The notes under the pieces are model-generated. The model had not been told where the DNA came from, ran no database searches, and saw only the letters and a program-made list of their open reading frames with translations. DNA of 21,873 bases, taken from contig JAANSK020263604.1 of NCBI GenBank assembly GCA_011763485.2, forward strand, positions 1-21,873, in the 5' to 3' direction. This stretch comes from Isoetes engelmannii. Lineage: Eukaryota; Streptophyta; Lycopodiopsida; Isoetales; Isoetaceae. Positions 9,551 to 18,765 of the stretch are shown here, in pieces. Position 1 is the stretch's first letter. Each line of letters starts with the position of its first letter. Position numbers and translations under genes: made by a program.

Positions 9551-10741
9551 GGTGAACAATGTACACTGTGTTGAGTGGGATTTTTTGGTTGTAGGAATGT
9601 GACCAGCAACACATAGCTTAAATTGTTGAAACAGGCGGTCGCAATTGTAGCCATATTTTATAGGCATATGAATGACCATTGGGAATTCATGTTGGTAGAT
9701 ATGATAGTTGTATACATATTCCTTCGCTCCAATTAATGAGATTAAATGTATCTTGTATCAAGTTTCTGAGGGTTATGAAGCAGCTAGTGTCGTGAAATTT
9801 ATTATGCAATGTGTATTTTTCTTATTGCATGGATGGGCTTCATCTAGATCTTTTGAGACCTTTTTAAATCAAAATACTATATCAGAAAGGTAGTGTTATG
9901 ATAACTGTTTCCAAGTTATCATTCACTTTATTACTTTTGTAATCAATCTGTTTAAATTGATTTTTTTTTGTATATTTTAACTAAGGATGGAAAAAAAAAA
10001 AGAATGGCTTAGTGTATAAATTCATGAGTCTCTGGACATCTGATGTATATGTATTTGGATTCTATGAACATGCTTATAGCAAATACTTTGATCTCCGTTT
10101 AACTTTGGATTTAATATCCTGCAGATCATATGATGAATGCACAACTTGCTCAGGGGTTTTGAGTTTTTTGAAATGAGCCAATCACGAGCATTAAAACAAT
10201 CACAATCTAACCACGTATACACAATACAAGTATGCACAAAAAAAAACATCTACCAAAAAATTATTATCTACCAAAAAAAAATTTAAATCTTTGTTTTGGT
10301 GTGTTAGGGGGGAGTTGTTCTCTTCAATGGTTCACATGACATATTTGAAATGCCAATGCTTTTTTTATTCTTATTTTTTTTTTTCGCATAGCAATCTTCA
10401 CTAACGCTATCCAACCCTTTTCCACAAGCATTTAAGAATACTACCTCTTTAATAAAAACGTACCAACATAGGTCACTAATAGACAAATTCATGTAACATG
10501 CTTATGCTTTGTAGTCCTAAAAAACAAACTATAAACCAACCAAATAACTAATACCAAGACAAGCAACATCCAAGCAAGATGCTACTATCTCTAAACTAGG
10601 ACCACCTAAATTCTATTATACATTCAAATTTTCCACATACTAATCTAAAACGACTTCTACTACCACAAATTTCCTTTTTTTTTTTCCCAATGGAAACACT
10701 TTGCCAACACTAACTCACCTTTTTTCCAAGCCTACCCTACT

Positions 10742-10742
<1 letters not shown>
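9551..10742. other. intergenic, no gene recognised
   Basis: AT-rich sequence with homopolymer runs (9961-9969 T, 9990-10000 A, 10374-10384 T). The short word ATCTACCAAAAAA is duplicated near 10250 and 10266. No protein-like frame, RNA gene or transposon structure was recognised. Confidence 0.5.
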
Positions 10743-10791
<49 letters not shown>

Positions 10792-10811
10792 AAGGTTGAG
10801 AAGACTTTATT
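10743..10811 (-). mobile_element. poly(A) tail and AATAAA of a probable minus-strand retro-insertion
   Basis: A run of 48 T (10743-10790) on the plus strand is a poly(A) tract on the minus strand. Fifteen nucleotides before it, in minus-strand sense, lies AATAAA (plus-strand TTTATT, 10806-10811). A polyadenylation signal followed by a long A tail is what a retrotransposed transcript leaves behind, either a LINE or a processed gene copy. The body would lie to the right, in 10812 to perhaps 11500. Its minus-strand frames are interrupted and I could not identify a protein. No flanking target-site duplication was found by eye. Confidence 0.5.
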
Positions 10812-12486
10812 AATCAAAGAGAAACATTACAAGATGTTCATATCTCATCTAGCTATGTAAGCACAAGAAAATGCTCTCGAAACATGAGCCTAAAGCATTA
10901 TGTACTTACTCCAACATAGGAGATTAATGATAAGAATTAATTTGAAGACATTGATTCCAAATTTGGTCCATCTCTTTTTGCTCGAGGATGCAAGGCTTAT
11001 TATAAGCCATCAATATCTTAGTCTAGGCTACAGAAATAACACTACGCACAGAGGAGTAAATGGCTTGGAAAATGTGCAACCTAGATGCTCCCAAATTGAC
11101 CACTGAAGCCAACCAGATCCTAAGTGAAATGCCTTCTGCTTAGATGAAGGATGCCAAAGGAACAGATTGGCAACCTAGTGTGCTGTTAAATAAGCCTTGT
11201 AGCCATGACTATGCTGGTTAAACTTCTGGACAGGAAAAGAGGCAAGTGTTTTGACATCTATGTCCCTAGGCGGAGATATAGTTCCAAACCACTCGTGGTA
11301 CTTTTAAAGCAACTCTGAAGCCATGAAAGTTCGTCAAGGGTCCACAATTGCGAGTTCCACTCAATGTAACAACTATCTTCTTCTACTTGATTCATTCTGT
11401 TTTTGCGCATTACTATAAGGCTCATGATATTGATGGTTCGCGTCCTTGATACATAAAAGGGATTGAAGGATCTATATAGGTTAATGATCCCAAACAAGTT
11501 CTGTAGACAACTCTAATGTTAATAGAACATGTCCTTCAATTGAAAAGTTAATTATCAAGCATATCTAGTTAGGGCTTAATCTCAGACAATATAGATTTAT
11601 ATGAGTAAGCTAAGCTATTAACCAAAGCAACAATAAAATACCACTGCAAGTTTTCCTAAAGTGACATTGAAGACAAGGGAGTCAAACAAACATTTCTAAA
11701 TCAAGTCAGATCCACGATACAAGCTATGGACATGATAATTTGGTACCTTGTTTCCTTTGGCAACTATTATTCTAGTTTTAGGAATGCCATTACAGTTACA
11801 TTTGTTTCGTGTAGCATCATTGCCAAAGACAATCATGGGCCTCATCAATGACAATCCATCCATGACGACGTATGGTAGACAACAGGAAGAAATGGGGCCT
11901 AGTCTAGAGATGCAAGATTCTTAAAGCATTGCAGATTATACTTTTACACGAGGATCCTAGTGTAGAGATGCACGATTCTGAAAGAAGATGGAGGCTAAAG
12001 TTTTTATATGAGAATGATAGTACCATGTGCTAAGTCTAAAATCACAAGAAAGTGTATATGTCATGTGGCGTGGGAACAACCTCTATTAGGACAGAATGGA
12101 CGAGGGGCCCATATTGACGATCTAGGATGTCATGTGCAACATGCAATAAACATTAAGATATGCTTTCAAATGCACAAATTGAGCAAATACATTGGAGGGT
12201 GCTGATGTGAAGTGGCCAAAATGTCTATGGACACTTAGGATAGCTTATTGACTTATGAACTTGTCCATATAATAAAGCAAATAGACAAAGACCCATCTTA
12301 TTAGTTCAGGTATCCTTGCATTTCATTCCCATTATTATCAGTCACTTAACGAATCTGAACTAAAAATCGTATATATTCCACATAAACGCGTAAAAGGTAA
12401 ATATGCAAGATTTAAATGAAATCACGAGTAATCCAAATTGTATATGTATGCTGTAGCGAAATATAGTATTCGTCTAATGCTTGATG
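10812..12486. other. intergenic, unidentified; includes a 58-bp-period duplication
   Basis: The left part may be the body of the poly(A)-tailed insertion above. At 11898-12011 a segment starting CCTAGTCTAGAGATGCAAGATTCT is followed 58 bp later by a diverged copy starting CCTAGTGTAGAGATGCACGATTCT. No gene, RNA gene or terminal repeats recognised. Confidence 0.45.
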
Positions 12487-12588
12487 AAGGGGTTAATTCC
12501 CCTTGCGTACGGCAAATAAACAGGCAAGCCGGGGAGGGCGAGCCTATTTATTTGCCATAACAGGCAAGCAAGAGGGATTAACCCCTTT
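12487..12588. repeat. short foldback element
   Basis: AAGGGGTTAAT (12487-12497) pairs perfectly with ATTAACCCCTT (12577-12587). Inside, GGCAAATAAACAGGC (12511-12525) pairs with GCCTATTTATTTGCC (12542-12556) at 14 of 15 positions. The right arm has about 7 extra bases between the two stems. The whole would fold into a hairpin of about 100 nt with a GC-rich loop (AAGCCGGGGAGGGCGA). A tiny MITE is the likeliest origin; no clear target-site duplication was seen. Confidence 0.7.
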
Positions 12589-12822
12589 AACCGTCAGGCC
12601 ATAAACATATATCTGACCCTAGATTATCATCTAAAGCTCGATTAGCACTTAGAGGCAAGCAAAAACAGGAAAGAACACAAATTTTGGAAAAGAATTCACA
12701 GGGATATAAGAAATTCGAATTGTTTTGCCATATCGTTGCTTTGCTTTGATTTGTTTCAAACTAATCGGCTTAGTTCTGACTCAGGTTGGTTGGATCTGCT
12801 TCAAAATAGTTTTCTTTAAGCT

Positions 12823-12831
12823 ACACGTGGC
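12823..12831 (+). promoter_or_regulatory. ABRE / G-box motif (ACACGTGGC)
   Basis: ACACGTGGC is a full match to the plant abscisic-acid response element core with a G-box. It lies about 820 bp upstream of the DUF1191 start codon. A single 9-bp motif can occur by chance, so an effect on that gene is only a possibility. Confidence 0.3.
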
Positions 12832-13471
12832 GTGATTATTGCACTTTGGGTCTGCAGACTGTTTATCAAGATAAATAGTCTTGTAAGAGCAGGTTCCGAA
12901 TAATAAGAGAGCATGTGTGAACGGTTGAGATGAAGCTGATCAAAACTCCTGCCACTTAAGGAACTAGAAAGATTAATTGAAAACAACAAAGGAATGAAGA
13001 ATCACATGTAATGGATAACCATGTGTCCTCTACTAGATCACATGTTGCCAGCTACTTGCCCTACATTCACCATCATCTCGATTTTTACGTTGGAGCCCCA
13101 CATTATCTCTCGTATCACAGAGCCAAATCCCCAAAATGCCCTGCTAGATCCCCAAAATGCCCTTTGCAGTTATATATTGCCAGTAAGACCTATCATTTTC
13201 CAAACCTTGAATATGCCAAAAGGTTTGGTGATTAGTCTATAGCTCACCCAATTGTTTGGTGCCCAAATTTGCATCTTTTTAGCTCCTCCTTTTTTTTTTT
13301 TTTTCTTTCTTTCTTTGTGAAAGCATGGCATGCAGGCGTTGTCCTAATATTACAGAACTTGCAGAGCTTGTCTTGTTTCTAATGACACCAAGATCTGGAC
13401 CCAATTATTATATGCCAACCATATGCTTTTTTTTTTCTTTTTATAATATCATATATATATGGTGGGAACTT
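12832..13471. other. upstream region of the DUF1191 gene
   Basis: Contains a 21-bp-period repeat of ATCCCCAAAATGCCCT (13127-13142 and 13148-13163) and a T/C-rich tract near 13287-13316. No coding frame is convincing. It probably acts as the promoter region of the next gene. Confidence 0.4.
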
Positions 13472-13480
13472 TATATAGAA
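13472..13480 (+). promoter_or_regulatory. possible TATA box of the DUF1191 gene
   Basis: TATATAGAA lies 165 nt upstream of the ATG at 13645. With a start of transcription about 30 nt downstream, the leader would be about 140 nt and would include the hairpin and short upstream ORFs at 13547-13632. The surrounding DNA is AT-rich, so the match is only suggestive. Confidence 0.35.
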
Positions 13481-13546
13481 TGCCCTTTTTATTTTAATCG
13501 CCAAATATATTATCTGTTCTAAAGAAAGAAAGGAGTTTTAAGATTT

Positions 13547-13632
13547 GCCCGGCACGAACGGCCCTGCTTGAAGGCCGGGCACCATCTCCGGTCGCATGGC
13601 ACAGAGGAGGAAGGATGGCTGAGCCAGGTTAG
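13547..13632 (+). promoter_or_regulatory. leader hairpin and two overlapping upstream ORFs
   Basis: GCCCGGC (13547-13553) and GCCGGGC (13574-13580) can form a GC-rich stem with a 20-nt loop. Just after it, ATG at 13596 opens an 8-codon ORF (MAQRRKDG, stop at 13620-13622) and ATG at 13615 opens a 5-codon ORF (MAEPG, stop at 13630-13632). Both end before the main start at 13645. If all this is in the mature leader, it could lower translation of the DUF1191 protein. The region is also more GC-rich than its surroundings. Confidence 0.4.
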
Positions 13633-13644
13633 ACCTTTTCTTGC

Positions 13645-14655
13645 ATGGATATGGAAGCTCACTTTCTTTCGAGAATACCATTTAATTCATATACGCTTGT
13701 GATTTCCCTCTTTTTTCTGTTGCTGCTTTTTAGTCGTAGAATTCTGGCTCAGACGACCACAGAAAAGGAGAAAATAGATATTCTCAATGCAGACATTCAA
13801 GGTTATGCTTTTAAAGCTTTCAGGCATCCAAGAACTGGAATTATATACAATGTTGATTTGCCGGACACATTGACAGGTGTAAAAGCTCAAGCAGTAAGGC
13901 TTCGTTCTGGTAGCCTCAGAAGAAGAGGGTTTGTCTTTAACGAGTTTAATATCCCAGTAGGTGGAGTTGTGGATGGAAATCCCAGAAGTGTGGTGTTGGT
14001 CTACAGAAATTTCACTATGGATGTTTATAATCATGAGGGTTACACTTATGTAGGACCAATAGTTGGGATTAAGGTCTACATTGCAAATCTTTCTTCAACT
14101 GAGGCATTACCAGAATTAGGCTTTACAGCTACAGGGAATAATATAACTGTTCGAATTCCCTTTGCTCGCACAGAGCCTGGAATTACTCCCTACTGCGCAA
14201 CCTTTGATAGCAATGCAAACATTGTTGTCAGCAATATAAGTTCTACCCCTAATGTGTGCTACACAAAGCATCTGGGAGATTATGCACTTGTGATTCCCTC
14301 ATTAGCTCCATCTCCCTCACCTTCTCCTGCACCAGCACCTGTAGCTTCTGCCCCAGTCCCTTCGCCGGCTTTTCTTGCACCAGCACTAGCACCCAGCATA
14401 GGGCCACGTGGTAAACGATCGAATACATGGAAGATTGCAGTTGGTGTTGTTGTTGGTGGAGTGGCATTGATAGGGTTAGCAGGTTTTCTTGGGTTTGCTG
14501 TTCTCAGATATGCCCAAAGTGCAAAGTTCAGAGAAATGGAGCATTCTGCTGATTATGGGGAAGTTCTGCAAACAGCACCAATTGGAAGTAGTAGGGCACC
14601 TACTGCGGGATTTAGCAGAACAAAGCCAGTCCTTGAAGCTGATTATGTTACATAA
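13645..14655 (+). CDS. DUF1191 family type I membrane protein
   Basis: A single-exon gene for 336 residues, within the usual length of plant DUF1191 proteins, whose biochemical role is unknown. Layout: hydrophobic signal peptide at about 14-36; an ectodomain to about 218 with N-glycosylation sequons at Asn122, Asn148, Asn166 and Asn197 and two cysteines (184, 205) that could pair; a Pro/Ser/Ala-rich stalk at 220-252 with SPSPSPAPAP, like arabinogalactan-type modules; a transmembrane helix at about 263-288; and a short cytoplasmic tail ending KPVLEADYVT, a family-typical end. It is expected in the plasma membrane with the stalk reaching into the cell wall. The ATG at 13645 is used because it places the signal peptide at the N terminus; Met3 is an alternative. 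No neighbour suggests a pathway. Confidence 0.92.
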   Translation: MDMEAHFLSRIPFNSYTLVISLFFLLLLFSRRILAQTTTEKEKIDILNADIQGYAFKAFRHPRTGIIYNVDLPDTLTGVKAQAVRLRSGSLRRRGFVFNEFNIPVGGVVDGNPRSVVLVYRNFTMDVYNHEGYTYVGPIVGIKVYIANLSSTEALPELGFTATGNNITVRIPFARTEPGITPYCATFDSNANIVVSNISSTPNVCYTKHLGDYALVIPSLAPSPSPSPAPAPVASAPVPSPAFLAPALAPSIGPRGKRSNTWKIAVGVVVGGVALIGLAGFLGFAVLRYAQSAKFREMEHSADYGEVLQTAPIGSSRAPTAGFSRTKPVLEADYVT

Positions 14656-14756
14656 GCATGTCAAGGAGGAAATTCAGAAGCATGTATTCTGAGAGTGTCC
14701 AAGATGCTGATTATATCATGGGGGAGATTCAAAAAGCAGTTTTAAGAGTTTCCAAG
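14638..14756 (+). repeat. duplication across the DUF1191 stop codon
   Basis: The segment from GCTGATTATGTT (14638, coding for ADYV) to TCCAAG (about 14702) is repeated, shortened and diverged, at about 14707-14756 (GCTGATTATATC to TCCAAG). The second copy lies in the 3' untranslated region, so the duplication copied the last codons and early 3' UTR without changing the protein. Confidence 0.55.
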
Positions 14757-15126
14757 TCAATGTAGTGATTTCCAGGCAGGATGAACCTTTTACGGTTCGT
14801 GGAGAATAAAATGTCCAAGGGTAAAAACAGCTTTTTGAAGCTGAATTAATTTGGCCTTTGAGGATAATCATGTGGCTAAGCAGAGTCACTTTGCTGCCAT
14901 CATACTTAAACTGTCTATCAATGATCTTGATCAAAGATCTTGAAGGACTGACCTGCAGTACATAAGAGCATTTTATGGTTAGTAACAATAAGCAGGCGAG
15001 ATGTTCCTAACCTGTGCCATGTCTAAAGCATTCTTTAAATTCTTTGTCACTTGCTGTCTATATGTATCATATACATGTTTAGTGACATTGTGTAAACCAT
15101 TGTATGTATCCTTGTAACAGATGTAA

Positions 15127-15178
15127 AAACTGGAATCCTGCATTTGATGTTCAAACTGGAATCCCGCATTTGATTTTC
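15127..15178. repeat. 26-bp tandem duplication
   Basis: AAACTGGAATCC followed by a GCATTTGAT-containing half is present twice in direct succession (15127-15152 and 15153-15178) with two mismatches. It lies downstream of the DUF1191 gene, about 470 bp past its stop codon. Confidence 0.9.
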
Positions 15179-16037
15179 AAATATAATGACTTAAAAAGTG
15201 TGCTAGAATTTACAGACCATCAGTTGCCGCAGCATTGGGAAGGAAAAGAAATTACAGAAAGGACTAGAACTACAACTGCACACGCATATCTGCAGTATAA
15301 TGGAGATTCTACCTTCAAAAAAAAGGGAAAAGGAAAAGGAAGGGAAAGAACTGAGAAACTTTAAAATTCTGTTTTTGAAGTGGCAGGTCGCTGGCACAGC
15401 CAAGAACGGTGGACCAATATCCCTTCTCCAACGTCGTGGACAAATCTACCTGTAGCAGCAGGTAAGATGCAAGAATGCCTTGCCCATTTCCATTCTAGAT
15501 GCAAGATCATGCAAGAATGGCTTCCCCACGTTCATGACGTATCACTAGTAGGGCACAGGGAAACAAATCGTATTTTGGTCTTCTCATTTCTTGCTTATCC
15601 ATAAAGAAGTGAATTATCACACTAGTCCAAGCAAGATACTGAGTAAAGAAATAAAATACATTGAGGACTTTGCCGAATAAAGATTTCTAGTTGTTTTCCC
15701 TTAAACGACCAAGGGATAGTTGGGAACTCTAATCTTCCTTCATTGCATGCATGAGTTTTTTCTTAGCATCAGAAAAACAGATGACTTCTCTAAGTGATGC
15801 CCTATATCTTTCTTGGGAATCATATTAAAATTGGAGAGCCAAGCTTTGAATGTAATTCAAGCTTAGAGGCTTTACTTTTTTATAAACCTAAAGTCAAAGT
15901 TTAACTAAGGACTTGGCATGATCCAGACACGCGCTTTGGAGAATTGAAATTTGCTTTTGAAGAAATGTGTCATCTCACACATGCCTAGCATGAATGTACA
16001 ACACGTTATCCTTCTGCATTGCATAGTTACTCGGATT
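15179..16037. other. intergenic, no gene recognised
   Basis: Contains a purine-rich tract (15318-15350) and a loose direct repeat of ATGCAAGAATG (about 15468 and 15509). Short frames show no recognisable domain. No RNA gene seen. Confidence 0.45.
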
Positions 16038-16236
16038 TGTATTGTGAAACGGAATGAAGAAATCAAGAACAACACTGTATGGATTCACAATTGGATGTCA
16101 TACATATGAAGTTCCTGAAATCTCGAAACCACCAATAACTCCTACTAAACTCTACCACTAATAGATGCTGGCTACAACCAACTGATAACTGCTACCACAA
16201 CAGTTAATACAATGAATGTTATCTTCTTGTTATACA
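16038..16236 (-). mobile_element. copia-like LTR (3' LTR of a minus-strand element)
   Basis: The 199-bp segment begins TGTAT and ends ATACA, the inverted TG...CA ends of an LTR. Immediately to its right, plus-strand CTCCCCCTCAAG reads TTGAGGGGGAG on the minus strand, a classic polypurine tract abutting the LTR. The other end carries a U5-like stretch (GTTCTTGATTTCTTCATTCC on the minus strand) seen in many plant copia LTRs. The element would run right to left with its interior to the right of 16237. No second LTR and no gag-pol frame was found, so it is a truncated remnant. Confidence 0.65.
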
Positions 16237-16337
16237 CTCCCCCTCAAGAAGATAACTCTTTAAAAGAAGTTACAGAAAGGAGGCCTGTCCTAAACTAATA
16301 AACTCCCCATACGTCAAAGACTTTCCAATGAAGCAAT

Positions 16338-16522
16338 GCTCCCCCTTAGCTAATTGTCAGTGTATCGAAAAACTCCCCCTTAGATAATTAAAATGAATTT
16401 CCACTTGCTAGTAATTGCTGCCATTGTCAAAAAACTCCCCCTTAGATAATCAAAACGAAAAACTCCCCCTTAGATAATTAAAACGGATTTCCACTTGCTA
16501 GTAATTGCTGCCATTGTCAAAG
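16338..16522. repeat. array of polypurine-tract-like repeats
   Basis: CTCCCCCTTAG followed by A or C and TAAT occurs at about 16339, 16373, 16435 and 16463. Two of the units (16371-16432 and 16461-16522) are almost the same over 62 bp, including CCACTTGCTAGTAATTGCTG. On the minus strand the motif reads CTAAGGGGGAG, resembling the polypurine tract next to the LTR at 16237. It lies in what would be the 3' non-coding part of the copia-like element. Confidence 0.8.
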
Positions 16523-16617
16523 ACCCTGCCATAGATATAATGTCTGCCCATCCAAAAGGAATTTTCCCTTGCATTGTGATGCAGAATCGGCCTGTGATGC
16601 AGATTCGGTCTATTAAG

Positions 16618-16748
16618 GGGTAGATAACGTCCTCCCACGAGGCGTTATGGGCTAGGAAAATGGCCGAGTGGCCATGTGGCCAGGCAATTCCGACACATGG
16701 CCACTCGGCCATTTTCCTGGCCCATAATGCCGAGGGGAGGATGTTATC
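16618..16748. repeat. near-perfect 131-nt hairpin (foldback element or hairpin-RNA candidate)
   Basis: The left arm (16623-16678) and right arm (16694-16748) are reverse complements except for three G:T-type positions and one short indel. The inner 25 bp (AGGAAAATGGCCGAGTGGCC and on to ATGTG) pair perfectly. The loop is 15 nt. In RNA the three differences would be G:U wobbles, so a transcript from either strand would be almost fully paired. TTAA flanks both sides (16613-16616 and 16753-16756). A young MITE is the simplest reading; an inverted-repeat small-RNA precursor is the alternative. Its GC content is above the local average. Confidence 0.75.
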
Positions 16749-16754
16749 GGCATT

Positions 16755-16801
16755 AACCTGGCATCAAAGTACTTCTTAAACCTGACATCAAAGTACTTCT
16801 T
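16755..16801. repeat. 24-bp-period tandem duplication
   Basis: AACCTGGCATCAAAGTACTTCTT (16755-16777) is followed by a copy with one mismatch at 16779-16801. A more diverged relative (GTCCGACGTCAAAGCCCCTTCTT, then CTCTACTTCATGATGC) appears near 16967-17006, matching the CTCTATTTCATGATGC that follows the second unit, so a larger old duplication is likely. Confidence 0.8.
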
Positions 16802-17414
16802 CTCCTCTATTTCATGATGCATGAAACTACTATTCCTGAACCTGTTGCTATCTTCTCCCTCTTTGAAGTATAACTCGGATGACATCTCCTCCGTGCTTTC
16901 TTATGTTTTCTTTTTCTGACGTCCTTTGCTACAATCATTATAATTTCTGCAATGTGCGATCTTAAGTCCGACGTCAAAGCCCCTTCTTTCCTCTACTTCA
17001 TGATGCCTGATACAACCGCTAGATTTTCCCCTATGCATCTTGAAGTATACGTCTTCTCTTCTTTGCTTGCTTCTGGACTGTTAAAACATGTTATATTATG
17101 TTCCCAACATCCTTTCTTACAGTCGTTATGAGTTTTGATCCAATTACTATGCTGTCTCCACCAAGGCGATCCATTGTTTGCTGTATCAACGCCATATGCA
17201 TTAGAAGTCTCTGGCAATTTTTTCACTCCAAATATGGCCCCATCCATCCTGAACAAACTCCTATACTGCCATACCAAAGCCGCAAGCTTTGAATGCCTTT
17301 CGAAGACTTGATCATGCAAAAGAACGAGAGGCCAAAAATTTGCCCTTCAAATTAACAAATGGCAAGTTGCCTTTCAATGTGAATATGAATATGTCAATGT
17401 GAATATGTGAATGT
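16802..17414. other. intergenic, probable retroelement debris
   Basis: Lies to the right of the copia-like LTR, where the interior of a minus-strand element is expected. A 108-codon minus-strand frame (16993-17319) is open, but shows no gag zinc knuckle, protease, integrase or reverse transcriptase motif that I can recognise, so it is not called as a gene. Confidence 0.4.
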
Positions 17415-17523
17415 GGTGTTGGGGTTTCGCCCCGAGTTTTGGTATGGGCCTAGGCCCCCTTTCTTGTATCGGTCCCATAACCCGATTGGGTTCTCGTGGA
17501 CGTTAAAAATTTCTTCTTCTTCT
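17415..17523 (+). mobile_element. LINE-like retroelement 3' tail, copy C
   Basis: Third copy of the module found at 145-300 and 571-707, in the same orientation but more diverged. GGGGTTTCGCCCC at the left makes a hairpin. TTGTATC and GGTCCCATA follow, then AACCC (17479-17483) pairing with GGGTT (17488-17492), GTGGAC, an A run and TTC repeats. The tail repeat is TTC here rather than ATTCT. The terminal stem again differs in bases while still pairing. Confidence 0.55.
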
Positions 17524-18765
17524 TTAAAAAAATACTAGGGTACCGTTCAAATTTAAGGCTGGCTCCACGTCGTCACTTTCCTTCCCCCCGGTTGCGTGAG
17601 TCAACGAGGAGGCGCTCGTAAAAATCTTGCTAGAGCTGGAAAAAACAAAACGCCTAAGTCAATGAGGGCGCTCTCTTGGAAATTTTGCTAGAGCAATCCG
17701 GCGTGACATTTGCTGGGAATTCAACTAGTAAAATTGGCATAGCAGCAACCTAGAAATTGCACAATGTGTCCAGGTCTAAAGCTCCATTTCCTTGCCTCAA
17801 CATCCGCTGGAATAATCTGTGGCAACGGTTCAAGACGGTTTTATGGGGCAGCTGTGGCGCCTTGTAAGCTGCAACGTGGATTGCAGCATTGGATCTCATG
17901 CCTGTTAGTTCTTGCCAAGAAAAAGCGGTAAAAACCTACCCCTCTTTCTCTTGCTGTTTGATCTCCAACTGAGAATTTTTATCTACTATATCTCTCTTCT
18001 GTATTGTTAAGTTAGATGTTCCTCCTTATTGTATCTGTTCCTTTGTACTTCTTGTCTTTAGTTACTGCATATTCAAGCTAATTTCCTTTCAATTTTTGTG
18101 AATAAAGGTAGGTTTTATTCGTTTTCAGTTTGCCTTGCCAGTTTATCAGTCATTATCTTTCTCCCCAAACCATAATGGTACTAATCGCTTTGGGTAATAG
18201 CCATCCATAACCCAGAATTTCATTGATTTAATTCATACTCTTCAGGAGACACACTAAGTCAACAACACGAGTAAATAGAATATGCTTTCTTCTGTGGACA
18301 ATAATCAGGTTTTGAATTAGGCAGAAACAGGAAATATTAAATATACCAAACTTTGTGATGAGATCCTTGACAATGAAAATGAAAAATGTCATTATGGACC
18401 CTGCGGTCTACGGGAAGAGCAAAGTTACATATATTTCAAGAATTAAGGAAAAAACCAACCTCTTTGGCATTTTTGTTTACTGGTTTATGTGACATCTCTA
18501 TCTTCATATTAACTTGACCAATTATTTTGGTATAATAAACAGAAAGCTTTGGAAGAATTCATTCCAGCCTCGTCTAGAAGAGGTCAATATTTGTGAAAAT
18601 TTTAATTTGAAGTAATTTCCTTGGAGGAAGAAACATTCTATGCATTAAAAAGTGATACGGAATATATAACACCGTCATCTTTTTTGCACCCAGGAAATTA
18701 TCATTTCCTTTACGAATTTACTGGGTGGCATAACCTACATTGATTGAGACTTTAGTTGATCTGGC
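17524..18765. other. upstream region of the kinase gene
   Basis: No long reading frame. I looked for malectin-like or leucine-rich-repeat exons that would complete the downstream receptor kinase and found none. A 21-codon frame at 18016-18081 (MFLLIVSVPLYFLSLVTAYS, then S and stop) resembles a signal peptide, but it cannot be joined convincingly to the kinase exons. The region may hold the promoter and untranslated exons. Confidence 0.45.

Noticed and set aside
9281-9679. 132-codon minus-strand frame
   Set aside because: It is antisense to the epimerase pseudogene, whose plus-strand family motifs explain the open frame.
13687-14034. 115-codon minus-strand frame
   Set aside because: It is antisense to the DUF1191 coding sequence and has no recognisable domain.
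14404-14411. CCACGTGG G-box
   Set aside because: It lies inside the DUF1191 coding sequence, so a promoter role is unlikely.
16993-17319. 108-codon minus-strand frame, possibly part of the copia-like element
   Set aside because: No gag, protease, integrase or reverse transcriptase motif could be recognised. It is noted only as debris.
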